Source: an uncultured Lachnospiraceae bacterium (GTDB lineage Bacteria > Bacillota > Clostridia > Lachnospirales > Lachnospiraceae). Taken from it: a DNA stretch of 10,125 nt. The DNA is taken from positions 1-10,125 of the forward strand of contig CAMWJQ010000110.1 of assembly GCA_947174615.1 (NCBI GenBank). Direction: 5' to 3'. Below are positions 1 through 7,244 of the stretch, in pieces (position 1 is the stretch's first letter; each line of letters opens with the position of its first letter). A program made the translations under genes and the position numbers. A model generated the notes under the pieces. That model was not told the DNA's origin and did not search any database. It saw only the letters and a list, made by a program, of their open reading frames with translations.

Positions 1-22
1 CTATATATAGTGTTTAAATACT

Positions 23-51
23 AGTATAGAGCAATCATATCCAGTTGTCAA
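23..51 (-). promoter_or_regulatory. Near-consensus outward promoter, with possible operator
   Basis: On the minus strand a perfect -35 TTGACA (46-51) is separated by 17 bp from a -10 TATACT (23-28). It would start transcription near position 16 and read out of the window to the left, so it most likely serves a gene beyond the edge rather than the lipoprotein gene that ends at 179. The -10 lies inside the 10-bp palindrome ATACTAGTAT (18-27), and a second palindrome, CTATATATAG, occupies 1-10. TAGT/ACTA-type palindromes overlapping the start are known from operators of GntR/YtrA-type repressors. That link is inference only. Confidence 0.6.
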
Positions 52-178
52 TCGTTAATGCATGGAATTGAGATATGAAAAACAACTGTGAAATTTATTG
101 CAATAGACTGGTGATTTACCAAATAAAAGGCACAGAGAAGTACTATGGTGGTTGACACTTGAATAACTTTTCTATATC

Positions 179-2518
179 TCATTCAGCCAGATAGATTTCC
201 ACGCTGTTTACAATCTCATCCACTGCCTCATCGAGTTCCTTACGCCCCTCAATATACTCCACGCCCTGCGCATAGACCACATTTTCAAGCGCAGCATCGC
301 TCAGATAAGGCGTGTCAAAACCTGCAATCCACTGTTCCAGCAGGTCAATGCCATCCTGATTGACAGGATAAATCGTAAATCTGTAGTTCACGCCATCGAT
401 TGTATAGGAGGTAGAATACTGACCTCCATTTTCATCCAGTTTGTTCTCATTGTAAGCAAAAGTTGATGCCAGCGACTTTTTATTGATAGGAAAACCAGAC
501 GGGGTATGATCCTGAACTGTTGTGCTGAGCATCAAGGCAACAAACTGTTGTGCCCTGTCAATAGATTCTGTTGCTGCATTAATACCTACTATGGATTCTG
601 GGTGATACACTTTGGTACTCTGCCCGTCTAATGGTTTGTATATCACTTGTTCCATACCTTCTACGCGCGGTACAGACAACATATCGCGATATGTGTACGC
701 ACCCAAGGTTTCACCGAAAGCGAACGAGCAGCGCCTTTCAAGACAAATCCCCTCATTCAAGCCTTTGAAATAAGGGCTATTTTCAAAATTTGCCGTATCA
801 TCTGCTGAAACCCGCCTCTGATAATTAGCGATTGCCTCTGCGGGCGTCCCATTCATCTGTATCTCGTAAAGCCTCTTGGAAAGTGCAAGAAACTCTTTGA
901 CTTTCTGTGCGTCTAACGCTTTCCCATCCCGCCATGACGGGGCACATATTGGCATGGCACGCTTCATGATCCCCTTTGCCGAACTAATTCCCAAAATGTC
1001 TGTATCCGTGTATTCCTCCCGCGCCTTCTCAAACAGTTCTACCATCGACCTGTAATCTGTTATACTGTCTACTACATTTTTCTGTCCTATGACAACCGGA
1101 ATATGAAACTCCAAGGGAATCGCATAAATGTTGTCGTCCTCGCTTAAACTCTCAATCAAATTCTTGTATAATCCGTCCTTCTCCTCCGCCTCATTAACAA
1201 TATTCGACAACTCCATCAGCACACCCTTCTCCGTATAGGCGTCAATATTCATACCGTCAAGCAGCATGATATCTGGTCCGCTTCCGCCAAGAAGCTGTGT
1301 ATTCAGCTTTTTCAACGCATCCTCCCGCGTGATGCTGCCATCTTCCAGTCCGACCTGATATTCGATGAACATTTCTGGGTACTGTGTCTGGTAAGCAGAG
1401 ATTGTCTGCTTTACCATATCATTATCATACAAGCTGTACACGGTAAGTTTTTCGTTCGGAACGGTTGGCACTTTCGCGTCATAGGCGGCTTTGACAATGA
1501 TTCCATCCGAATATACAGTCAGAAACTCATTGCTGTCATTCAACGTCATCGCCAGAATGCTGTGCGACGGCGTACTCAGCATAGTAAGACTTCCATCCAT
1601 CACCTGCTCGATGGTGCTCCCGCCAATCACGTGCCGATGAAGCCCTTTGTCACCCGCAATATAGATGGTCTTGTCCTCTCCCAAAAAAGAATATGCCGTA
1701 AATCCGGCTCCCGTCCAAGACAGATCTTGATAAGTATCCATGATAAAACTGTCGAGCGTCTCATCTTCTATAAACTGTTCCTTTTCCAGATCATACAGAA
1801 ATATTTTTTGAGCAGCCATGCACATCAATATATCATTCCTACATTCCATTAGATAACAGCTCTCTTGAAGTATCGTCAGCTTCTTGACCGTTTCCGTATT
1901 AATATCCACCTTATAAATTATCCTGCAGCCGCTTGCATACACGAACAGCCCACCCTGCTCGTCGAATGCCGCTTCGCTCAGACTGGATTCGGCATCTGGC
2001 AGGTCAATTTCAATCTGCTTGACAGTATGGTCTGTATAATAAATATATAGTCGATAGACGTATTCCATTTGTTCTATGTCCGCCGACGCATCTTTTTTGT
2101 CCATGCAGATCAGCGCCAATGTGCCATCTTTTGACAACGCGGTCGAAATCGGATAATGCTCTTTCACAAAAGCGGCAAATGACTCATTCTGCTCGATATC
2201 CCATGTATCTCCGCCATCTTTCGACACAAATCTCTGACTGGTCATACTGTTGACAAATACAATCTGACCATCACTGAGAGTCTGTTTTTCCACCCGGTCC
2301 CAATAGTCGCCTTCACAGACTGTCCTTTCCACATACCGCCCGGTACCGTTATTGTCCAAGTGATCCTGCTGTGCAGCAGACAGGTCGTTATCTATCACAA
2401 GCAAGTCTGTCTCATATTCAGAACGTTTTGCTTGTGTGCCACAACCTGCCGCTGTTACTCCGATTACAGCGGACATAAGAAATGCCGCCGCTCTTGTGAT
2501 TATTAAATTTTTTCTCAT
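179..2518 (-). CDS. Solute-binding-type lipoprotein with N-terminal propeller-like domain
   Basis: A 779-residue exported lipoprotein. Residues 1-25 form a signal peptide ending in a lipobox (VTAAGC), with Cys26 as the predicted lipidated residue, so the protein should sit on the outer face of the membrane. Residues about 60-350 look like a beta-propeller-like module: short beta-rich repeats and one canonical Asp-box/BNR motif SKDGGDTW at 99-106. From about residue 355 the sequence resembles family-1 extracellular solute-binding proteins of ABC importers (KLTVYSLYDND start; GGSGPDIMLLDG at 411-422, typical of sugar-binding lipoproteins). Family-1 binding proteins usually have about 400-500 residues, so the propeller-like part is an extra N-terminal module. 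No permease or ATPase gene lies in the window. The ribosome-binding site GGAGGT (complement of 2524-2529) is 5 nt from the ATG. The divergent two-component system and the paired repeat boxes suggest it is a target, or a partner, of that system. The ligand is unknown. Confidence 0.85.
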   Translation of the reverse strand: MRKNLIITRAAAFLMSAVIGVTAAGCGTQAKRSEYETDLLVIDNDLSAAQQDHLDNNGTGRYVERTVCEGDYWDRVEKQTLSDGQIVFVNSMTSQRFVSKDGGDTWDIEQNESFAAFVKEHYPISTALSKDGTLALICMDKKDASADIEQMEYVYRLYIYYTDHTVKQIEIDLPDAESSLSEAAFDEQGGLFVYASGCRIIYKVDINTETVKKLTILQESCYLMECRNDILMCMAAQKIFLYDLEKEQFIEDETLDSFIMDTYQDLSWTGAGFTAYSFLGEDKTIYIAGDKGLHRHVIGGSTIEQVMDGSLTMLSTPSHSILAMTLNDSNEFLTVYSDGIIVKAAYDAKVPTVPNEKLTVYSLYDNDMVKQTISAYQTQYPEMFIEYQVGLEDGSITREDALKKLNTQLLGGSGPDIMLLDGMNIDAYTEKGVLMELSNIVNEAEEKDGLYKNLIESLSEDDNIYAIPLEFHIPVVIGQKNVVDSITDYRSMVELFEKAREEYTDTDILGISSAKGIMKRAMPICAPSWRDGKALDAQKVKEFLALSKRLYEIQMNGTPAEAIANYQRRVSADDTANFENSPYFKGLNEGICLERRCSFAFGETLGAYTYRDMLSVPRVEGMEQVIYKPLDGQSTKVYHPESIVGINAATESIDRAQQFVALMLSTTVQDHTPSGFPINKKSLASTFAYNENKLDENGGQYSTSYTIDGVNYRFTIYPVNQDGIDLLEQWIAGFDTPYLSDAALENVVYAQGVEYIEGRKELDEAVDEIVNSVEIYLAE

Positions 2519-2552
2519 TGCAAACCTCCAGATCTATTTTGATATGTTTCCC

Positions 2553-2587
2553 ATCATAGCACAGAAAGCTCTAAATGCTCTCTAAAT
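2553..2587 (-). promoter_or_regulatory. Response-regulator box and promoter of the lipoprotein gene
   Basis: Reading on the minus strand, two exact copies of ATTTAGAG (2587-2580 and 2576-2569) repeat with an 11-bp period. They are followed after 10 bp by an extended -10 TGCTATGAT (hexamer 2558-2553). No -35 hexamer is present; the repeats occupy that position, as in promoters activated by OmpR/PhoB-type regulators. The same arrangement occurs in front of the divergent regulator gene. The predicted leader to the lipoprotein ATG is about 28 nt. The repeats and spacing are seen directly; the identity of the binding protein is inferred. Confidence 0.7.
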
Positions 2588-2631
2588 TTACATTAAAAAC
2601 TAAATAAATAAAATTAAAAATCTACTCGGAC

Positions 2632-2660
2632 TTTACACCTTAATAGGTATCAAGTATACT
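2632..2660 (+). promoter_or_regulatory. Second, regulator-independent-looking promoter toward the two-component operon
   Basis: TTTACA (2632-2637) and TATACT (2655-2660) are separated by 17 bp, a good sigma-A-type match. Transcription would begin near 2667 and run about 230 nt to the response regulator start, passing through the repeat-box promoter at 2823-2857. It could supply basal expression of the two-component system. The stretch 2667-2820 has no supportable gene: only tiny unled open frames and weak inverted repeats. Confidence 0.45.
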
Positions 2661-2822
2661 AAAGCTATCTTTCATAAAATAATGTCAGAAAGCGAGACAG
2701 ACTTTTATTAATCTGCCTTTACTGGTTAAAATCTGTGAACACTATCTGACAGACAATAACAAACGACACAAAATATGCCAAAATACTGTTAAGAAATGAA
2801 TTTGCCTGCATTACAAAATGAA

Positions 2823-2857
2823 TTTTAGAGATTATTTAGAGATAAATAAAGTACAAT
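2823..2857 (+). promoter_or_regulatory. Response-regulator box and autoregulated promoter of the two-component operon
   Basis: TTTTAGAG (2823-2830) and ATTTAGAG (2834-2841) form a direct repeat with an 11-bp period. After 10 bp comes a -10 TACAAT (2852-2857). Spacing and orientation match the box in front of the divergent lipoprotein gene exactly, and there is no -35 hexamer. This is the expected layout for positive autoregulation by the OmpR-type regulator encoded immediately downstream. The leader to its ATG is about 33 nt and includes GGAGGA at 2885-2890. Confidence 0.7.
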
Positions 2858-2896
2858 ATAAAGTACAAAAATACTTTACTCTATGGAGGAGCAACC

Positions 2897-3571
2897 ATGC
2901 GTATACTACTCGCCGAAGATGACAAGAAATTAAATGAATCACTAACAAACCAACTGATTTCAAGAGGCTTTGATGTGGACTCCTGCTATGACGGGGAGGA
3001 AGCGCTCTATTACGCTGCACAGAACATCCATGATGTGATCCTGCTCGACCGAATGCTTCCTGGCATGGAGGGCACTATGATACTGACCAAACTGCGCAGA
3101 CAGGGCATCAGCATCCCTATTCTCATGATCACGGCGCTTGGCACCCTGAACGACAAAGTAACCGGATTGAATCTTGGCGCCGACGATTATCTGGTAAAGC
3201 CGTTTGCGTTTGAGGAGCTGCTGGCACGTATCCAGTGTGTCACAAGACGCTCTCCTGTTATCAGCCAAACGGAACTGCCCACCTATTGCGATATCAGTTT
3301 TGATGAGACATCAAACACCCTCACCGGACCGGCTGGCAGCTGTACCTGCTCCAAGCGTGAGGGTGCAATGCTTGAAATATTTGTCAAAAATGGCGGTCAA
3401 ACCCTGTCAAGAAACACGCTTCTGCTAAAAATCTGGGGTCCTGACAGCGATGTCGAGGAGGGAAATCTCGACAACTATATTTACTTCGTCCGCAGGCGGC
3501 TCAAAGCAGTCGGAAGCCGCCTGAAACTAAGAACAATCCGAGGCATTGGCTACTGCCTGCTGGAAGAATAA
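2897..3571 (+). CDS. OmpR/PhoB-family response regulator
   Basis: A 224-residue DNA-binding response regulator of normal family length. The receiver domain spans residues 1-118, with the acidic pocket E7/D8/D9, phospho-acceptor Asp51 in ILLDRMLPGMEG, switch Thr79 and conserved Lys101 (VKPF). A winged-helix domain spans about 125-222, with the typical RTIRGIGY end (212-219). Start choice is secure: GGAGGA sits 6 nt before the ATG. It is followed after 33 nt by its cognate kinase gene, so the pair is almost certainly co-transcribed. Two identical direct-repeat boxes in the upstream gap suggest that it activates its own operon and the divergent lipoprotein gene. The signal sensed cannot be read from the sequence. 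Confidence 0.93.
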   Translation: MRILLAEDDKKLNESLTNQLISRGFDVDSCYDGEEALYYAAQNIHDVILLDRMLPGMEGTMILTKLRRQGISIPILMITALGTLNDKVTGLNLGADDYLVKPFAFEELLARIQCVTRRSPVISQTELPTYCDISFDETSNTLTGPAGSCTCSKREGAMLEIFVKNGGQTLSRNTLLLKIWGPDSDVEEGNLDNYIYFVRRRLKAVGSRLKLRTIRGIGYCLLEE

Positions 3572-3604
3572 CTGGAAGAACAGAGAGGAATCAATTTCTA
3601 TCAC

Positions 3605-4927
3605 ATGAATACCATCAAAAAAGCACACCTTCACCTGACGCTGCTAAACGGCTGTATTACCACATTGATTTTAATTGTAATGACGCTTGGCTATCTCCTG
3701 ATTTCTGAAAATAACATGATGAAAAACAAGATGTACTCTTATCAAAGTGATATTTACACCATCGTCTCCTACATTGAGCAGCAGGACATTATCAGCAACA
3801 CATGGCTGTCCCAGCTTGAATCCGGCAAAAAATACTATGTATCCTTGATGGACAACAATATCGAATTTCTATATGATACCAATAAAATACAGAAAAGCAA
3901 TGAGAGAAAGCAGGTGCTCAACAAAGCATGGAACTATTACCATAATGAATATGCCTCTCTAACTCGCAATACACTCTCCTATAAAAGCAGCTATACTTCC
4001 TTTGTTCTGAACCATAAAAATGACATAAGCATCAGCAAGTCCGGTTACTGCTGTTTCGTAATCCATATGGAAAAAAATACGTCCACACTGGAAATTCTGC
4101 TGGCTGCACCGCTTGCATCCATCCAAACGCAAATGACAAGACAGCGCTATTTATTTCTGGGCATTATCACGCTCGCCCTCATTGCAATCTGGATATTCGC
4201 ATGGATTTTTACTGGTAAACTGCTAAATCCTATCGAGGCAAGCAGGCTGCGCCAAAATCAATTTATCGCCTCCGCCTCACATGAGCTGCGGACACCGCTC
4301 GCAGTCATACTCTCATGTGCCGAGGCAGGGCTTGACAGAGATGCATCTCCTGAATTGACCACGATCAAAAACGAAGCTCTGCGCACATCAAGACTTTTGA
4401 ATGACATGCTCACTCTGCTAAGCTGTGACACAGGGCATCTCGACATCAAGCCGCTGCGCACCCAGCTCGATACACTGGTTCTAAATGCCTGTGAGGCTTT
4501 TGAAAATATGGCAGCTGCAAAACACATTCAAATCAAAGTCTCTCTTCCTGAAGATCCGCTCCCTGACTGCATGTGTGACAGCGAACGCATTATACAGGTA
4601 CTCACAATCTTTCTGCACAATGCTGTCAGCTATACACCAGAAGGCGGTAAAATCTGTCTGTCCGCCGATTATTTGAACAAGCACTTTGAAATTAAAATTT
4701 CTGACACAGGCGTCGGAATTAGTGACGAGGAAAAGTCAAAAATATTTGATCGCTTTTACCGCAGCGAAAAAGCCCGAAGTGACAAAAATCACTTCGGGCT
4801 GGGTCTCGCCATTGCCTATGATATCATTACCGCACACCACGGTAATATCAGAGTAACAGACACGCCAGGTGGCGGCACCACTTTTGTGATAGTGCTTCGC
4901 AGCTATACTGGCGGTCGGAAAGACTGA
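3605..4927 (+). CDS. Membrane sensor histidine kinase
   Basis: A 440-residue kinase partnering the regulator just upstream. Two membrane segments (about 11-34 and 182-203) enclose an extracytoplasmic region of about 145 residues that I do not recognise. There is no clear HAMP domain: the second membrane segment leads almost directly to the H-box FIASASHELRTP, with phospho-acceptor His226. The ATPase domain shows an N-box (FLHNAVSYTP, Asn339), a D-box DTGVGI (367-372), an F-box (FDRFYRS) and a G2 box HFGLGLAIA (396-404). The motif KARSDKNHFGLGL is typical of a subgroup of Firmicutes kinases. The only plausible ribosome-binding site, AGAGG near 3584-3588, is 16 nt from the ATG, which is long, so translation may be weak or coupled to the regulator. 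No alternative start keeps the first membrane segment. The codons around the G2 box form a perfect 12-bp inverted repeat (see the terminator entry). Confidence 0.92.
   Translation: MNTIKKAHLHLTLLNGCITTLILIVMTLGYLLISENNMMKNKMYSYQSDIYTIVSYIEQQDIISNTWLSQLESGKKYYVSLMDNNIEFLYDTNKIQKSNERKQVLNKAWNYYHNEYASLTRNTLSYKSSYTSFVLNHKNDISISKSGYCCFVIHMEKNTSTLEILLAAPLASIQTQMTRQRYLFLGIITLALIAIWIFAWIFTGKLLNPIEASRLRQNQFIASASHELRTPLAVILSCAEAGLDRDASPELTTIKNEALRTSRLLNDMLTLLSCDTGHLDIKPLRTQLDTLVLNACEAFENMAAAKHIQIKVSLPEDPLPDCMCDSERIIQVLTIFLHNAVSYTPEGGKICLSADYLNKHFEIKISDTGVGISDEEKSKIFDRFYRSEKARSDKNHFGLGLAIAYDIITAHHGNIRVTDTPGGGTTFVIVLRSYTGGRKD
4767..4800 (-). terminator. Intrinsic terminator for the EF-G-like gene, embedded in the kinase CDS
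   Basis: The arms 4771-4782 (AGCCCGAAGTGA) and 4789-4800 are perfectly complementary over 12 bp around a 6-nt loop. On the minus strand the stem is followed directly by TTTTT (4771-4767), the classic terminator layout. On the plus strand the stem is followed by GGGTCTCGCC with no T-tract. It therefore points at transcripts arriving from the convergent EF-G-like gene, whose stop codon lies about 195 bp away. The hairpin also encodes KARSDKNHFGLG of the kinase. Confidence 0.7.
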
Positions 4928-4952
4928 CCACTCAGTATAAAGTTATGCACAC

Positions 4953-4984
4953 AGCCGCATAAGGAAATATGCCGCTTCGCGGCT
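4953..4984. terminator. Hairpins between convergent genes, possible kinase operon terminator
   Basis: The 66-bp gap between the convergent stops contains nested options: a tight GCCGC-TTC-GCGGC hairpin (4971-4983), a GCATA/TATGC hairpin (4957-4972), and an outer AGCCGC/GCGGCT pairing (4953-4958 with 4979-4984). On the plus strand the tight hairpin is followed by TAATAATATATTATA, an AT-rich but not T-only tract, so it would be a weak terminator of the kinase operon. On the minus strand no U-tract follows. Confidence 0.4.
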
Positions 4985-4993
4985 AATAATATA

Positions 4994-7084
4994 TTATACG
5001 TCCGCAGAATCCGCTACCTTGTTTGCTCTCGCTTTCACCTGCGCCTCCTGAATATCATTTGGTGTCTGCTCATACCTCGTCACCTCATACTCAAAGCTGC
5101 CGCGCCCGCCGGTCATAGAACGAAGCACTGTGCAGTAGCCAGTCAGCTCCATCATCGGAATATCTGCTTCAATAACCTGCTTGCCGTTCCCGATCGGATT
5201 CATTCCAAGCACTCTGCCGCGCCGCTTATTCAAGTCGCCCATAATATCGCCTGTGTAGCGCTCTGGCGCTGTCACTTTGAGCGAGGCAATCGGCTCAAGC
5301 AGCACAGGTCCTGCCTCCATAAATCCCTTCTTAAATGCCTGAATCGCCGCGGTCTTAAATGCCATTTCCGAGGAATCCACTGCATGATAAGAACCATCAT
5401 ACAATATTCCCTTTACTCCTACGACTGGATAGGCAGCCAAAGGTCCTTTCAGAACAGATTCCTGCATTCCTTTCTCAACAGCAGGGAAATAGTTCTTCGG
5501 AACAGCACCGCCTACAACCTCCTGCTCAAACACATACGCTTTCTCCAAATCACCAGACGGCTCAAAACGCATTTTGACATGACCATATTGCCCATGCCCG
5601 CCGGACTGCTTTTTATACTTGTACTCCACATCCGATTTCTTCTTGATCGTCTCGCGGAACGCAATCTTTGGATCACTCAGCTCAATCTCGCACTTGTACT
5701 CATTTGCCAGACGGCTCTGGATAATCTCAAGCTGCTGATCGCCAATACCGTAGAGCAATGTCTGTCTGTTCTCTACATCATTGACCACCTTCAGCGTCTG
5801 ATCTTCATGTGACATCTTCTGCAATGCTTGTGAAACCTTATCAATGTCCCCCTTGTTTGGCACCTTATAGCGCTTTGCCGTATAAGGTTTCGAGATCTCA
5901 AACTTTCCGTACTCAATCACGGTCGCCTTTGTGGAGAGCGTGTTTCCTGTCCTGGCAGCCGTGAGCTTTGCGATCGCGCCGATATCACCTGCATGCAGCT
6001 CGCTGATTTCAATAGGCTTGCTGCCCTGTAAGATATATAACTTATTAACTTTTTCCTCAATATCCTTATCTTTATTATAGATTGTGTCATCTGCCTTAAA
6101 TACACCAGAGCATACTTTTATCAGAGAATATTTGCCGATGAACGGGTCCACGATTGTCTTAAACACATACGCTGATTTCGCCTTGGCAAAATCATAGTTT
6201 GCCTCAAATACCTCATTGGTTTTCATATTAAAGCCTGCAAGCTGCCTGTTCTCAGGGCTTGGCATATATTTCACAATATCGTCAAGCAGTGTGTATGTAC
6301 CTTGGCATAACAGGCTCGATCCCATACTAATCGGAACGATCGAACTGTCAATAACATTTGTTCGCAGTGCTGCTCGAATCTCATTTTCAGAGAATGTTTC
6401 ACCGCTGAAATAGCGATCCATAAACTCCTCGCTTGTCTCAGCTACCGCCTCCATTAAAGTATCTCTGTACAGATTCAGATTGTCCATGCTGTAATCTGGG
6501 ATTTCACACTCCTCGACATCCTTGCCTTTCCAGCGGTTTCCTGTCTCACTCACAACATTCACATAACCCACAAATTTCTCATTCTCCCTGATTGGGAAAT
6601 GGAACGGTGCAATCTTCTTGCCATACATCTCTGTGAGCTTCTCCACAACATTCTTAAACGATGCGTTGTCAGCATCCATTCCAGTCACATAAATCATTCT
6701 CGGCAGCTTATATTTCTCGCAAAGCTCCCAAGCCTTCTCTGTCCCTGCCTCGACGCCGGACTTGCCTGATACTACTATGATCGCTGCATCTGCTGCACTG
6801 ATTGCCTCCTCAACCTCACCTATGAAATCAAAATACCCAGGTGTGTCAAGAACATTGATCTTCACGCCATCCCACTCAATCGGTATGACAGAAGTACTAA
6901 TGGAAATCCTTCTCTTCTGCTCTTCCTTGCCATAATCGCTGACTGTATTGCCATCTTCTACCTTTCCCATACGCGAAGTGATTCCTGACAAATATGCCAT
7001 TGACTCCACAAGACTGGTCTTTCCAGCCCCACCATGACCTAACAACACTACGTTTCGGATCTTATCAGTTGTGTAAATATTCAT
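4994..7084 (-). CDS. EF-G paralogue (EF-G-2-like translational GTPase)
   Basis: A 696-residue protein with the full EF-G domain order: GTPase domain with P-loop GHGGAGKTS (16-24), domain II about 305-392, domain III about 398-472, domain IV with the tip-loop region KQSGGHGQYGHV (492-503), and domain V to the end. Several hallmark residues differ from housekeeping EF-G. The G3 motif is DTPGYFDF (80-87), with Tyr replacing the catalytic His of DTPGHVDF. The G4 motif is TGMD (134-137) instead of NKxD. The G2 region reads RRISIS instead of RGITIT. These point to the EF-G-2/FusA2-type class, ribosome-associated GTPases whose role is less clear than that of canonical EF-G. Genuine fusA normally lies in the str operon beside rpsL and rpsG, which are absent here. 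The start is supported by AGGAGGT (complement of 7092-7098), 7 nt from the ATG. It is transcribed from its own promoter through a structured leader. Confidence 0.9.
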   Translation of the reverse strand: MNIYTTDKIRNVVLLGHGGAGKTSLVESMAYLSGITSRMGKVEDGNTVSDYGKEEQKRRISISTSVIPIEWDGVKINVLDTPGYFDFIGEVEEAISAADAAIIVVSGKSGVEAGTEKAWELCEKYKLPRMIYVTGMDADNASFKNVVEKLTEMYGKKIAPFHFPIRENEKFVGYVNVVSETGNRWKGKDVEECEIPDYSMDNLNLYRDTLMEAVAETSEEFMDRYFSGETFSENEIRAALRTNVIDSSIVPISMGSSLLCQGTYTLLDDIVKYMPSPENRQLAGFNMKTNEVFEANYDFAKAKSAYVFKTIVDPFIGKYSLIKVCSGVFKADDTIYNKDKDIEEKVNKLYILQGSKPIEISELHAGDIGAIAKLTAARTGNTLSTKATVIEYGKFEISKPYTAKRYKVPNKGDIDKVSQALQKMSHEDQTLKVVNDVENRQTLLYGIGDQQLEIIQSRLANEYKCEIELSDPKIAFRETIKKKSDVEYKYKKQSGGHGQYGHVKMRFEPSGDLEKAYVFEQEVVGGAVPKNYFPAVEKGMQESVLKGPLAAYPVVGVKGILYDGSYHAVDSSEMAFKTAAIQAFKKGFMEAGPVLLEPIASLKVTAPERYTGDIMGDLNKRRGRVLGMNPIGNGKQVIEADIPMMELTGYCTVLRSMTGGRGSFEYEVTRYEQTPNDIQEAQVKARANKVADSADV

Positions 7085-7244
7085 TGCAGCTACCTCCTAT
7101 TTGTGCGAGCGCTCCCGGCGAGCACTCTTTTTTATGTACACAGGCGTCCAAATGAAATATGTCAGCAAGCCGACGAACGCCCGGCGCGAGTCGAGAAAGA
7201 TGAATCTTCTCTACTCGATTAATGAAACTGAGCAATCTGATCAT
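7065..7244 (-). CDS. Possible 59-codon upstream open frame overlapping the EF-G-like start
   Basis: Reading from an ATG at 7244, the leader of the EF-G-like gene stays open for 59 codons (begins MIRLLSFINRVEKIHLSRL) and stops at 7065-7067. It overlaps the downstream start by 20 nt in another frame. There is no ribosome-binding site in front of the ATG. Much of the same DNA forms hairpins, so the frame may simply be an open stretch in a structured leader. No domain is recognised. I would not annotate it as a protein without translation data. Confidence 0.15.
   Translation of the reverse strand: MIRLLSFINRVEKIHLSRLAPGVRRLADIFHLDACVHKKECSPGALAQIGGSCNEYLHN

Noticed and set aside
42..88. CAGTTGT/ACAACTG inverted repeat downstream of the lipoprotein stop
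   Set aside because: Seven base pairs around a 33-nt loop with no T-tract; not credible as a terminator, and it overlaps the outward promoter.
152..180. TTGACA-17-TATCTC promoter-like match on the plus strand
   Set aside because: The -10 is poor and it would only read antisense into the end of the lipoprotein gene, with no plus-strand gene to serve.
5384..5812. 142-codon open frame on the plus strand inside the EF-G-like gene
   Set aside because: Antisense shadow of a clearly conserved coding sequence; no ribosome-binding site or recognisable domain.
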